64,000 nt of DNA, from the NCBI GenBank assembly GCA_963749875.1, contig CAVVOX010000004.1:868001-932000 (forward strand). Reading direction: 5' to 3'. Within the stretch, counting starts at the first letter, position 1. Each line of letters starts with the position of its first letter. The notes beneath the pieces were generated by a model. The model made no database searches. It was not told the DNA's origin and saw nothing but the letters and a program-made list of their open reading frames with translations. A program made the translations under genes and the position numbers. Below, piece by piece: positions 7,743 to 16,707 of the stretch. The DNA comes from JAHQVI01 sp963749875 (GTDB taxonomy: Bacteria > Pseudomonadota > Alphaproteobacteria > Rhizobiales > Rhodomicrobiaceae).

Positions 7743-7947
7743 ATCAACCCTCGTTCAAGTGGACTCACTTGGACGAGGTTAAGTTGATCTATTTCTATCG
7801 GTTAGCGCAACTGTCCGCGTCCGTTTGGACGCGCGTTGCGCTAGATCAACCCTCGTTCAAGTGGACTCACTTGGACGAGGTTAAGTTGATCTATATCAAT
7901 TAGTTAGCGCAACTGTTCCCGCGTCCGTTTGGACGCGCGTTGCGCTA
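7740..7947 (+). repeat. Bipartite palindromic element, copy C (two in tandem)
   Basis: Two units side by side (7740-7842 and 7842-7947). Each begins TAGATCAACCCTCGTTC, has a hairpin CAAGTGGACTCACTTG, then a second hairpin ending GTTGCGCTAG. The far end overlaps the folD stop codon (TAG on the minus strand, 7945-7947). Confidence 0.85.
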
Positions 7948-8853
7948 GAGCCCGGCTGCCGGGTCCGGCGGCGTAATTCCCCTGCGCAGGCAGGCTGCCC
8001 GCAGCGTGTTCGCCAGAAGACAGGCGACCGTCATCGGCCCGACCCCGCCCGGCACCGGCGTTATGGCTCCGGCGACTTCTTTCGCCTCGCTGAAAGCCAC
8101 ATCGCCGACGAGCTTCGTTTTCCCCTCGCCTTTTTCCGGCGCCGGAACCCGCTGGATTCCGACATCGATGACGATCGCGCCGGGCTTGATCCAGTCGCCC
8201 CGGACCATTTCCGCCCGGCCCACCGCGACAACTAGCACATCTGCACGGCGGGCGATGGCGGGCAGGTCGCGGGACCGGGAATGCGCGACGGTGACGGTCG
8301 CGTTCTCTGCCAGGAGCAGCTGGGCGGCCGGCTTGCCGACGATATTGGACCGGCCGATCACGACAGCGTCCGCCCCGGTAAGGTCCGGCCGGACCGTCTT
8401 GGCAAGGATGACACAGCCGAGCGGGGTGCCGGGTGCAAGCGTCGGCCGGCCAGTGGCAAGCCTGCCCACATTGATGGGGTGGAAGCCATCGACGTCCTTC
8501 TCCGGCGCAATGCGTTCGAGAACCTTGTTCGTCTCGATCTGCGGCGGCAACGGGAGCTGCACGAGAATGCCATCGACCCGGTCGTCGGCGTTGAGCCTGT
8601 CGATCAGCGCCAGAAGCTCGGCTTCCTCCGTCTCCCCGCCGAGCACATGGGTGAAGGACCGCATCCCCGCCTCCTCCGTGGCGCGGCCTTTATTGCGCAC
8701 ATAGACCTGGCTGGCCGGATCGTCGCCCACCAGCACTGCCGCAAGTCCCGGCTTGACGCCGTGGTCCGCATCCACGCCGCGCACATCTTCGGCGATCCGG
8801 TTCCGGAGCCGCCCGCCAATCATCTTGCCGTCGAGGATCTGCGCTTCGCTCAT
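7945..8853 (-). CDS. folD: Bifunctional methylene-tetrahydrofolate dehydrogenase/cyclohydrolase
   Basis: A protein of 302 residues from ATG at 8853 (MSEAQILDGK). Motifs of FolD are in order: VLVGDDPASQVYVRNKGRAT with the catalytic YxxxK, VDGILVQLPLP, PEKDVDGFHPIN, the NADP-binding GRSNIVGKPAAQLL, and PVPGGVGPMTVACLLANT near the C-terminus. It interconverts 5,10-methylene-THF and 10-formyl-THF for C1 metabolism. It is the last gene of a tight group yggT-yggU-folD read leftward; the upstream DUF167 gene ends two bases before it. Its own stop falls in a palindromic repeat element. Confidence 0.95.
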   Translation of the reverse strand: MSEAQILDGKMIGGRLRNRIAEDVRGVDADHGVKPGLAAVLVGDDPASQVYVRNKGRATEEAGMRSFTHVLGGETEEAELLALIDRLNADDRVDGILVQLPLPPQIETNKVLERIAPEKDVDGFHPINVGRLATGRPTLAPGTPLGCVILAKTVRPDLTGADAVVIGRSNIVGKPAAQLLLAENATVTVAHSRSRDLPAIARRADVLVVAVGRAEMVRGDWIKPGAIVIDVGIQRVPAPEKGEGKTKLVGDVAFSEAKEVAGAITPVPGGVGPMTVACLLANTLRAACLRRGITPPDPAAGL

Positions 8854-8855
8854 TG

Positions 8856-9203
8856 TCAACCTCTCGCTTGAAGTTCCGCAATGCGCGCTCTGAGCCGGTC
8901 GGTCAGACCCGCCGAATCGCCCCGCACCAGCACTTGCTTCAGCCGCGATTTGCCGCCCGAGACGACGGCGCAACTGGATTTGGGCAAACTCAGCCAATCG
9001 GCGATCAGAGCGGCAAGCGCGGCATTGGCCTTGCCTTTTTCCGGCACAGCTCTAACACGCGCCGTCAGAAACGGCATGCCGTCAGCGCCGGTTTCGATGC
9101 CGGTCACGACATCGCGGCCGGCTTTCGGCGTCAGGCGCACGGCGATAATGACGCCATTATCGGTTTCGCGGGCGGGGAACGCTGCCTCGTGATCGGTTGC
9201 CAC
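8856..9203 (-). CDS. DUF167 (YggU/UPF0235) family protein
   Basis: Start taken as GTG at 9203, two bases before the yggT stop, giving 115 residues; a longer reading would overlap yggT entirely. DUF167 hallmarks are present: VRLTPKAGRD near the N-terminus, then LTARVRAVPEKGKANAALAALIADWL and VVSGGKSRLKQVLVRG. Function of the family is not known. It is commonly linked to yggT in alphaproteobacteria, as here, and probably co-translated with yggT and folD. Confidence 0.88.
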   Translation of the reverse strand: MATDHEAAFPARETDNGVIIAVRLTPKAGRDVVTGIETGADGMPFLTARVRAVPEKGKANAALAALIADWLSLPKSSCAVVSGGKSRLKQVLVRGDSAGLTDRLRARIAELQARG

Positions 9204-9205
9204 AG

Positions 9206-9499
9206 TCAGATGAATGCTCGTATCAGCCAGTCGCCGATGACCACATCGCGCAGGAAGATCAAGCCGAGAATAAGAATGACAGGCGAGATGTCGAGACCGC
9301 CGAGATCCGGCATCCTTCTGCGGATCGGTCTCAGCGCGGGCTCCGTCAGCCGATGCAGCAAATCGGCGATCATGTAAACGACCTGATTGTGCCGGTTGAT
9401 GACATTGAATGCGAAAAGCCAGGATAGGATCGCGCTGATGATCACGACCCACATATAGAGCGTGATCACCATCGCAATGAAGTTTAATAGAGAAATCAT
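9206..9499 (-). CDS. YggT family membrane protein
   Basis: A protein of 97 residues from ATG 9499 (MISLLNFIAMVITLYMW). It has two hydrophobic helices of the YggT repeat and the family signature LTEPALRPIRRRMPDLGGLDISP between them, followed by VILILGLIFLRDVV. YggT proteins are small inner-membrane proteins connected with osmotic tolerance or cell division in some bacteria; the exact role is unsettled. First gene of the yggT-yggU-folD group. Confidence 0.9.
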   Translation of the reverse strand: MISLLNFIAMVITLYMWVVIISAILSWLFAFNVINRHNQVVYMIADLLHRLTEPALRPIRRRMPDLGGLDISPVILILGLIFLRDVVIGDWLIRAFI

Positions 9500-9698
9500 A
9501 GCGGTTGCCCTCTGCCGTCCGTCAGAGCGTGGTTTACCCCGCCCGTTCCCTGGCCGCAAGATGGCAGCGCAATGTGCGGGATGCTGTTGACAGACCGGGT
9601 GAGTGAGGTCTTTTCGCCCCGGAAGCAGGGCCGCGCGCTTTCACGCCGGATCGGTCGTCGGCGGGTGCGGTCGGATGCGCACCGGTCGGGCGCGGCGC

Positions 9699-10286
9699 TC
9701 AGAGCACGAAATCGAACCTGCCGAATTTCCCGTCCGTTGCATCGCTCAGGCTGAGAAGCAGTCTCTTGTCGAAGATCCGGTCGCGCTGATTGCGCGGCTC
9801 GCCCGGAAAGTAGAGCTGCGTGGTCAGAACGCGCCCGCCCGGCTTCTGGACCTTGAAATGATAATGGCGGGTGCGACCGGGATAGGGGGCGGGCACGATC
9901 GTCGAAAACCACCATCGGCCCTTTTCGTCGCTGAACTGATGGCCTCGGAGCTTATATCCCCGGTTGTCATAGGCGCCGTTCTCGTCCGCGTGCCAGATCT
10001 CCAGGAGGGTGCCGGGGATCGGTTTGCAGCGTTGATCGAGGACATAGCCGGCGAGCGTGATGTTGTCCCCGCCGGGCGTATCGCCCGTGAGATCATGCTT
10101 CAAAGGCGTATTCGGGGTGAAGAACGGGCCTTCGGTTTGCGAAATTGTGGGGTCGTCGCCGTCGTTACAGGCCGGCGTCAGCTCCAATGCCGGGGCGGTC
10201 TGCGCGGCCGCCGAAGCCAGGCCCGCAAAAGGAAGCGCCGGCGCGGCCAGAAACGAGCCGAGCAGCACACGCCGTGTCATCAACAT
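9699..10286 (-). CDS. Secreted intradiol ring-cleavage dioxygenase-like protein
   Basis: A protein of 195 residues with an N-terminal export signal containing twin arginines (MTRRVLLGSFLAAPALPFAG) and a cleavage region LASAAAQ. The mature part is the intradiol dioxygenase fold: SQTEGPFFTPNTPLKHDL, GYVLDQRCKPIPGTLLEIWHADENGAYDN (Tyr106), then PYPGRTRHYHFKV, giving Tyr135, His141 and His143 as likely Fe(III) ligands, equivalent to the two Tyr and two His of protocatechuate 3,4-dioxygenase. The substrate is uncertain; many exported members are annotated only as dioxygenases. ATG 10286 is preceded by AAAGGAG. Confidence 0.85.
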   Translation of the reverse strand: MLMTRRVLLGSFLAAPALPFAGLASAAAQTAPALELTPACNDGDDPTISQTEGPFFTPNTPLKHDLTGDTPGGDNITLAGYVLDQRCKPIPGTLLEIWHADENGAYDNRGYKLRGHQFSDEKGRWWFSTIVPAPYPGRTRHYHFKVQKPGGRVLTTQLYFPGEPRNQRDRIFDKRLLLSLSDATDGKFGRFDFVL

Positions 10287-10552
10287 TCGTCACTCCTTTC
10301 GCCCGCCGAGCGAGCTGAATTCGGGAACCGGGTTTTCGTGCCCGGCAACGCGTGCCGGAAATCCATTAATTTGGGCTCCGTCCCGCAATCGGCAAGCGAG
10401 CGGTGCTCGGCCGCAGATCAAAAGACGATGAAGGCTGTGGGCTCTGGCCCGGCCTCCGCGGCGGGGGAAGAATTGGGGCCGGTGCGACTGGCGGTCCCTG
10501 GGGCCGCTTGACGGGGTGCGGGCGCGGTTGTAAATGAAATGCTCCAGCCGCA

Positions 10553-10628
10553 GGGGCCATAGCTCAGTTGGGAGAGCGCAGCAATCGCACTGCTGAGGTC
10601 GGGAGTTCGAGCCTCCCTGGCTCCACCA
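10553..10628 (+). tRNA. tRNA-Ala (anticodon CGC)
   Basis: A 76-base cloverleaf: acceptor GGGGCCA/TGGCTCC, D arm GCTC...GAGC, anticodon stem CAGCA/TGCTG around loop ATCGCAC (anticodon CGC), T arm GGGAG TTCGAGC CTCCC, and encoded CCA. It marks the boundary between core genes to the left and the accessory island to the right. Confidence 0.92.
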
Positions 10629-11060
10629 ATAAAATCAATGACTTAGCGTCAGATTATGGAAAATTCATACTAGCACTTCCCCGACAACTGCTTGTTTGGG
10701 GTTGCAATGACACGCCCTGCATCTGACGGGTTACAGGTCGGCTCAGATCAAAAAAGCGACATCCAGCCACATACTTGTTATCGGAGCTTTCTGGTGACAT
10801 CGAACGTTTGACGGGATTATTCTCACAGGCCCGCTCTTAATGTGGGTTGAGCATATAACTTTGTCACGCCGCGCCCCTACAAGCGAGATCTCCGTTGCGG
10901 TGGGCACATATTTCGCCGGCTAACTTCAATGGCGACGTTGACGTTCCGAGCCTCTTAAACATCTGGTATAACACTTAACTATTCAACGGGACGAGAAGAC
11001 ATCATCAGCGTTGCCATTAAACAGGTACGGCCTTGGTATAGTTGAGTGGGGGGGCATGGA
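10629..11060. other. AT-richer intergenic stretch after tRNA-Ala
   Basis: No convincing gene. The 430 bases have lower GC than the neighbours and many stops in all frames. The position directly 3' of a tRNA is where integrative elements start, but no integrase or repeated tRNA 3' end is visible here. A TATAGT at 11037-11042 might be a -10 element for the channel gene, but no well-spaced -35 box is seen. Confidence 0.5.
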
Positions 11061-13403
11061 ATGAACTCATGTGTCGATTGGTTTGGGGCTTTGCGTCGAA
11101 GCAAGTTGACCATTTCATTCATATCGGTGGCTTTCATTGGCTTGATCCTGGGCGCGCGGGATGTGCGAGCCCAAGAGGAGGCGCTCGCCGCCGCCGGACC
11201 GCCGGTTTCAATAGCACTGTTGGTCGATTCCAATATCAGGCGATGCTATGATAATGGGACCATCGCCGCCATCCAGCGGCTAGCGGGTCTGGAGCAGGAA
11301 AAGATCAACGCTCGCGGCGGGATTAACGGGCGTCGGCTTGAGCTTGTTGTCCTTGATGGGCGGCGGGACACGGATCAGACGGTCGCGAATGTGCGCACCG
11401 CACTAGATGTGAAGCAGCTCCTGGCGATTATCGGACTGACGAGCTCAACCCGGGGCAAGAAGGTATTCGATACACTCGGAGATCAGATCCGGGCCAGTGG
11501 CGTTCCCTTCATTTCCCATATTTCGGTGTCCGATTTTTTCTCCAGCCTGCCCAACGTCTTTTCCACCCGGCCCTCTCAGGAATCCGAACGTGTGCCGGTC
11601 ATGGCCGCCTTTGCCGCAGAGGTCGGTTTTCAGCAAGTCGCCTTCCTCGGCCGCAAAGGCACCACCTTCATCAAAGCAATCGGCGATGGCTTGAAGGCAA
11701 GCAAGATCGCAGATCGGATCGTTGCCGATTACCGGATCGCGCGAACGGGACGCGGGGCGAGCGCGGGTCTCGATGCGCCGGCCCTCGATGCCGCCATCGC
11801 GGATATGAAGGGGAAGGGAACCGATCTCGTCGTCCTGGCGGTCGGCACCTCCATCTCTGACGACGTCTTAGCGAAATTCGAAGGTGCCCAATTCACACCG
11901 GCCATCATGCTGGTCGGCAACCTGTCGCAATTGTCCGGTCAATTGTCCGCCAATTACCCCAATGCAATCTACCAGCTCGACTGGGACACTGTGCCGGAGG
12001 TCGAACAGGATTCGGTGCGCAATGTCGTGACGCGAAGCAACCCTGAGGATTGGCTGTTCGAAGGCGCCAAAATTGCAGATGCGCCCGGTTGGAAGGACGG
12101 CCGCTGCGATCCCGACTACGAGCCGCAACCTTTTTCGAGGGCGAACCTCAGAGCGATCGGCTACGGGGCGCAGTATGCCGATATGGTCGCCCTCGTGGCT
12201 GAGGCCGCCGGCCGTGCGGGGCGCAGGGCGGAGTTGCCAGCAACGCGCAAAGCCGTCCTGCGAGCATTAGGCGAGACCTACGCGGCCGGCCGTGGTGCGT
12301 TCAAGGGCCGCTTCGAGGACTGGTCCTTCTTTCCGGATGTCCGCACGCGCTCGCAGACTCCCTTCGTCATCATTCTGCCTCAGAAGCTTGGGCGGACGCA
12401 GCTTGCTCCCATCCAGTTCGTTCGGACCCGTAAGGGAACGCTACGCCGCATCGACACGCTCTATTTGGACGTCGACATGTTGCGCACTTACGCAATCGAC
12501 AATGACCGCCGGTCGTTCTATGCGGACTTCTACTTGTCAATGCGCGCCTCCGACCGGATCGGACTGGGCGATATCAAGTTCACGAACGCATTCATCGACC
12601 CGCGCACCAACGGACCGCAATTGGCCATCGAGAGCATCTATGCCGGCGGCCCAAGCGACGCCTATCCACAAAGCATGCGCATCTATCGTGTCTCGGGACG
12701 CTTCCGCTTCAATCCAGACTTCGCCGATTATCCGTTCGATTCCCAGCAGTTCTCGATCGATATCCAGCCACGGAGTGGCGACAAGCAGTTCATCGTCCAG
12801 CCGCCGCCGCTTGCCCTGCGCGATGCGGCGCTCAGTGTCGACAATTGGGACCTGGCAAACCAGTACGTATCCTACACACACGAATTTGTGCCCGTCGTGG
12901 ACGCCTTTACTCATGAGCCCAGCATCGTGCCGTTTTATCAGGCCCGTTTCGTCTGGCAGATGAAGCGTGAGGCGACGGATTACTACCTGCGGGTGGTCGT
13001 CCCGCTGGCGTTCATTCTGATTGTCGCGTACCTGTCCATTTTCATCCCGCAGTCCCATCTCGAGGCGATCATCACGCTGCAAGTCACCGCCCTGCTGGCG
13101 GCGGTTGCGCTCTATCTGTCGCTGCCCCAGGTCAACTCCGACACCGCAACCGTGTCCGACAGGATATTCGTGCTCGACTATATGATGGTCAGCCTCATGA
13201 TTCTGATTTCAATACTGAGGATCAACGCACGCGATCGACAATGGCGATTGGTCAATGCCGGCCTTCAAACAATTCATGTGGTCATGATACCGCTTCTGGT
13301 GGTTTTTACAGTAGGCATAATTCTGCGCGCTTTGCCGGTCGAAACCGTGAGCGAGATTGCGTCATGGGATTACTGGCGCACAATGCTCAGCATGGGGGGA
13401 TGA
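11061..13403 (+). CDS. Periplasmic-binding-protein / pentameric ligand-gated ion channel fusion
   Basis: A protein of 780 residues from ATG 11061 (GTG at 11046 also possible). Residues ~1-38 are a signal peptide ending VRAQ. Residues ~45-440 are a type I periplasmic-binding fold of the branched-chain amino acid receptor type (IALLVDSN, NARGGINGRRLELVVLDG, IIGLTSSTRGKKV, PFISHISVSD, VAFLGRKGT). Residues ~445-635 are a Cys-loop-family beta-sandwich: LDVDMLRTYAIDN, YRVSGRFRFNPDFADYPFDS with the hallmark YPFDSQQ near 557 and no Cys-loop cysteines, as in prokaryotic members. Residues ~640-760 hold four helices: DYYLRVVVPLAFILIVAYL (M1), LEAIITLQVTALLAAVALYL (pore M2), VLDYMMVSLMILISIL (M3) and HVVMIPLLVVFTVGIILRAL (M4). 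Likely a pentameric channel gated by a periplasmic ligand sensed through the extra domain. The ligand is unknown. Confidence 0.87.
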   Translation: MNSCVDWFGALRRSKLTISFISVAFIGLILGARDVRAQEEALAAAGPPVSIALLVDSNIRRCYDNGTIAAIQRLAGLEQEKINARGGINGRRLELVVLDGRRDTDQTVANVRTALDVKQLLAIIGLTSSTRGKKVFDTLGDQIRASGVPFISHISVSDFFSSLPNVFSTRPSQESERVPVMAAFAAEVGFQQVAFLGRKGTTFIKAIGDGLKASKIADRIVADYRIARTGRGASAGLDAPALDAAIADMKGKGTDLVVLAVGTSISDDVLAKFEGAQFTPAIMLVGNLSQLSGQLSANYPNAIYQLDWDTVPEVEQDSVRNVVTRSNPEDWLFEGAKIADAPGWKDGRCDPDYEPQPFSRANLRAIGYGAQYADMVALVAEAAGRAGRRAELPATRKAVLRALGETYAAGRGAFKGRFEDWSFFPDVRTRSQTPFVIILPQKLGRTQLAPIQFVRTRKGTLRRIDTLYLDVDMLRTYAIDNDRRSFYADFYLSMRASDRIGLGDIKFTNAFIDPRTNGPQLAIESIYAGGPSDAYPQSMRIYRVSGRFRFNPDFADYPFDSQQFSIDIQPRSGDKQFIVQPPPLALRDAALSVDNWDLANQYVSYTHEFVPVVDAFTHEPSIVPFYQARFVWQMKREATDYYLRVVVPLAFILIVAYLSIFIPQSHLEAIITLQVTALLAAVALYLSLPQVNSDTATVSDRIFVLDYMMVSLMILISILRINARDRQWRLVNAGLQTIHVVMIPLLVVFTVGIILRALPVETVSEIASWDYWRTMLSMGG

Positions 13404-13589
13404 CGTATCCATTAAATCCAGACCAGCGCGATGGGTGATACGCATCTGCGTTCAATGGCAAAGCCGTTGATTGCCGGAGCTAACCGCGAATTTTGGTGAT
13501 GGGGTTTTCAGGCGGCGTCTTTGTTAGCATCGCTTTTTACGGGCGCAACTTCATCCCCGTCGACGAACTTTACGCCGGTGATGAGCTAT

Positions 13590-14930
13590 GCGTAAATCTT
13601 GGTGACGGCTTTGGAATTGATCAGGCGGCGGCGTAATCGCGGCCGGCTTCCAAGCCGTCGATGAATTTGACGCCTTCGATCAGTTTGGGCAACTGGTTTT
13701 GTCCATCGAGCCTGCGCCAGGAGGCCTGCGCGGCTTGGATCAGCTTGAACACCATGATCATGCCCGTATCGTGCGACAGGCAGCCTTTCGCTCTCGTCGT
13801 CCGGTGACGCACGGTTGCGAAGGTGCTCTCGATGGGATTGCTGGTGCGGATGTGCTTCCAATGCTCGGCAGGGAAGTCGTAGAACGCCAGCAGCGCTTCT
13901 CGATCCTTGGCCAGGCAATCGGCGGCCTTATCGTATTTGGCCTTGTACTTGGCAAGGAAGCCATTGAAGGCCTTTTCGGCCTCATCCCGGCTTTCGGCCA
14001 TCCAGATTTCCTTGAGATCCGCCTTGGCTTTGGGTTGAACCGATTTCGGCATTTTGTTGAGCACATTCATGGATTTGTGGACCCAGCAGCGTTGCTGCCG
14101 GGTTGAGCCGAATTCTTGCTCCAGCGCTTTCCAGAAGCCGAGCGCGCCGTCACCGATGGCCAACTCCGGCGCAACCGACAGGCCGCGAGCTTTCAAACCG
14201 GCGAGCAATTCGCGCCAGGACTGAGCGCTCTCGCGATAGCCTGACTGGAAGCCGATCAGTTCCTTCTTGCCTTCCGGCGTGGCGCCGATCAGGACCAGAA
14301 TGCACTGTTTGTCCGGGTCCATCCGCGCCTGGAGATAAACGCCGTCCGCCCAGACGTAGACATAGCGGCGCGCCGAAAGATCGCGCGTCTTCCAACGCTC
14401 ATATTCCTCCTGCCAGCCCGTTTTCAGACGAGCGAGCACCGCAGGCGACAGGTTCGGCGCATCTTTGCCGAGCAAGGCTGCAAGCGCTTCCTGCATGTCG
14501 CCGCTGGAGATGCCGCGCAGATAGAGCACGGGCAACAGAGCGTCCAGGCTCTTTGTCCGGCGGGCATAAGGCGGCAGGATACTGGATGAAAACCGGATGC
14601 GTTCGCCATCGGCCCCGCCGCGGTCGCGCAGCCGAGGCTGGCGGACCTTCACCGGGCCGATGCCGGTCTGGATCGTCCGTTCCGGCATATGGCCGTGCCG
14701 CACAAGACGCTGACGGCCGTCCTCGGTCGTGAGATGGGCATGGGTCGCCAGACATTCGGCGAGTTCGGCTTCGACAGCCTGTGTCAGAAGCTGGCGCGCT
14801 CCATTCCGCAGAACCTCGGTGAGCGGATCGGCAAACTCTCCCGGCTGGCGCAAGGTGACAATCTTATCGTCCTTCATGGCGTATCAATCCTTCTTTGGAT
14901 GTGTGGCTGGCTTCGTCACCGCCACGATAC
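13590..14930 (-). mobile_element. IS256-family insertion sequence (limits approximate)
   Basis: Defined by a complete IS256/mutator-type transposase. Imperfect inverted ends sharing GGTGACG are visible (13601-13607 and, inverted, 14914-14920), giving about 1.3 kb, the normal size of the family. The exact tips and target duplication could not be fixed by eye. Confidence 0.65.
13621..14877 (-). CDS. IS256-family transposase
   Basis: An apparently intact transposase of 418 residues. It has the N-terminal region MKDDKIVTLRQPGEFADPLT and the central RNase H-like core: YVYVWADGVYLQAR (first Asp), VAPELAIGDGALGFWKALEQ (second Asp), RQQRCWVHKSMNVLNKMP and SNPIESTFATVRHRTTRAKG (catalytic Glu in ESTF). 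These are the signatures of the mutator/IS256 family. Downstream lies a VapE fragment whose 5' part is missing, so this element or an associated deletion may have removed it. Confidence 0.92.
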   Translation of the reverse strand: MKDDKIVTLRQPGEFADPLTEVLRNGARQLLTQAVEAELAECLATHAHLTTEDGRQRLVRHGHMPERTIQTGIGPVKVRQPRLRDRGGADGERIRFSSSILPPYARRTKSLDALLPVLYLRGISSGDMQEALAALLGKDAPNLSPAVLARLKTGWQEEYERWKTRDLSARRYVYVWADGVYLQARMDPDKQCILVLIGATPEGKKELIGFQSGYRESAQSWRELLAGLKARGLSVAPELAIGDGALGFWKALEQEFGSTRQQRCWVHKSMNVLNKMPKSVQPKAKADLKEIWMAESRDEAEKAFNGFLAKYKAKYDKAADCLAKDREALLAFYDFPAEHWKHIRTSNPIESTFATVRHRTTRAKGCLSHDTGMIMVFKLIQAAQASWRRLDGQNQLPKLIEGVKFIDGLEAGRDYAAA

Positions 14931-15237
14931 GCCGCCTCCCTTTCCTCGGCCGTCACCAACATTTCCGCATAGCTCTCGCTTAGCTGGGGGAAGCGGCCTC
15001 GCCCGAGGCCGTCCGTGGGGCATCTGGCGGCCGGGACGGCGGCCCGCTATGGTCCCGGCCCGCCCGCGCGCCCGCGCCCGTCCCGACCCCCACGACGGCG
15101 GTCCCCGGCGATACCGGCGGGACGGGGCCGCGCGGCGATATGGCAGGGCCACATCCCTATATCGAAGGCGACGACGCGGCGTCGGCGCGACGGCCCATAG
15201 GACGGTCCGTATACGGCGCTTCCGATATGGACGCCGT
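14931..15237. other. Very GC-rich stretch between IS256 element and VapE fragment
   Basis: About 300 bases dominated by CCCGCGCG, CGGCGG and GGGACGG runs (for example 15050-15140). No start or conserved domain could be supported. It may be degraded coding sequence of the VapE gene, since a VapE-like frame appears at its right edge. Confidence 0.4.
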
Positions 15238-16001
15238 CAGCTGAAAGCGCTGTTCAGCCCGTGGTTCAGCGAGGAAATGGCGAAGTTCTCAGCTCGAAGG
15301 ACGCTGCCATGCAGTTGCGCGGCACATGGTGCGTCGCCATCGACGAACTGGATGCTTTCAGCAAGGCCGAGACAACCCTCATTAAAGCGTTCCTGTCCCG
15401 CCAAGTAGACCGGTTCCGGCCGCCTTACGGTAGCCGCGTGGAGGAATTTCCGAGGCAATGCGTCTTTGCCGGGACGACGAACAAACGCGATTACCTGCGC
15501 GACGAGACCGGCAATCGCCGTTTCTGGCCCTGGAGGTGCAGGCACATCGATATTGAGGCGATCGAGCGCGACCGTGACCAGTTATGGGCCGAGGCCCGGA
15601 CGTTCTACGAAACCGGCGAAAAGTGGTGGCTTGACGAAGAGCTGTCGCGCCAGGCGAGGCAGGAACAAGGCGAGCGGTACGCCGGCGATCCCTGGGAAGG
15701 CACCGTGCAGCGCTGGGTATCTGGCAGAGATCAGATCTCGGTTGGGGAGATCCTGGAGCGGCTCGGCAAGGCGGAGTCCGACTGGACGCAGGCCGATCAA
15801 AATCGGGTGGTGCGTATCCTGAGCGGCGAGCAATACGAATGTGGCGCGCCGATCTGGGACCGGAAGCAGCGGCGCATCGACGGCAAGCGCCAGTGGTTCT
15901 ACATCCGGCAGCCCGATCCGGCGGCACTGGTGACGCCTGTCACCCCTTTGCGAGTGGTGAACGGCTATAGCGACACCGGCAGCGCGGCCCGAAGGTGGTG
16001 A
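15238..16001 (+). pseudogene. Truncated and frameshifted VapE/VirE-type replication protein
   Basis: The region reads as the C-terminal part of a virulence-associated E (VapE) P-loop protein of phages and islands. QLKALFSPWFSEEMA lies in one frame, and SSKDAAMQLRGTWCVAIDEL begins in another near 15285, so a frameshift separates them. Further family sequence is LIKAFLSRQVDRFRPPYG, FAGTTNKRDYLRDETGNRRF and QLWAEARTFYETGEKWWL. The N-terminal primase/Walker A half is missing. These proteins resemble replicative helicases of satellite phages and islands. The remnant marks this region as former phage or island DNA. Confidence 0.75.
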
Positions 16002-16165
16002 CACCAGTGACGAGTGGTGACGGCAGAGCCGTTACTCAGCAGCCGCTTCACCGCTGTCACCACTGTCACCACTAATATGAGTAAAGGGTTAGAGACGGAA
16101 TATAGAGCCATCAGAGATGTTTATAGGAAATGGCGGTGACAGCAGTGACACTGGTGACAGGGCGA
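15925..16165. repeat. GTGACA/TGTCAC-rich repeat region
   Basis: The end of the VapE fragment and following bases are full of GTGGTGAC, CCAGTGAC and CTGTCACCAC units in both orientations (15929-16075, 16132-16162). They could form alternative hairpins and may be a former replication origin or regulatory array of the element. No function is demonstrated. Confidence 0.45.
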
Positions 16166-16436
16166 TTTTGCGGGAACGCTGTCGGCATTTTCAAAACGTG
16201 CTGCAAATGGCCGGGAATAGCGGTGGTTTAAAGCTGCCACAACCGCCGTCCGCACACTAACCGATTGTTTCACGACAATTTTCGCCTTTGAAAAACTTCC
16301 GAAAATTATGGATTTTCGCCGGATTTAGCAGTTTGAGGCCGCTTGGTTCTATTTGCGGAAACGGTCTGAAATAAGGGATTTAAGCTTGTAATGCGTTCGG
16401 TTCTGCGTATAGGGCAACATCGGCACGCTTTTGGGC

Positions 16437-16614
16437 ATGGATTCGGAGCCGGACGAGACAAGAGAAGAGGTGAGCGGAGCCTAAAGCCGCTGCCGAGCCA
16501 CTGAAAAGGCGTCGCGGCCGCCCGAAGGAGGAGAAAAAGCCGAAAGAATGGTCGGTTGCTGAGATGCGCAGGTATCTAGCGAACCGAGCCGGCTTGAAGA
16601 GAGCCGGAGTTTGA
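16437..16614 (+). pseudogene. Possible small basic protein with internal frameshift
   Basis: ATG 16437 opens MDSEPDETREEVSGA and stops at TAA. One frame over, the sequence continues smoothly as AEPKAAAEPLKRRRGRPKEE and ends WSVAEMRRYLANRAGLKRAG before TGA at 16612. The joined product would be about 60 residues with an AT-hook-like RRRGRPK. This may be a frameshifted small gene or chance. No family recognised. Confidence 0.3.
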
Positions 16615-16707
16615 CAACGTTGTGCCGTTTTGAGGAGCGGCATAATCGTTGGCGGTGCAATATGCTCAGGCGGGCCGGGGGCTCGGCTTTGAGCATCGGG
16701 TGAGTGA

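Noticed and set aside
11011..11042. TTGCCA and TATAGT as promoter of the channel gene
   Set aside because: Spacing of 20 bases is too long for a standard promoter; left unannotated.
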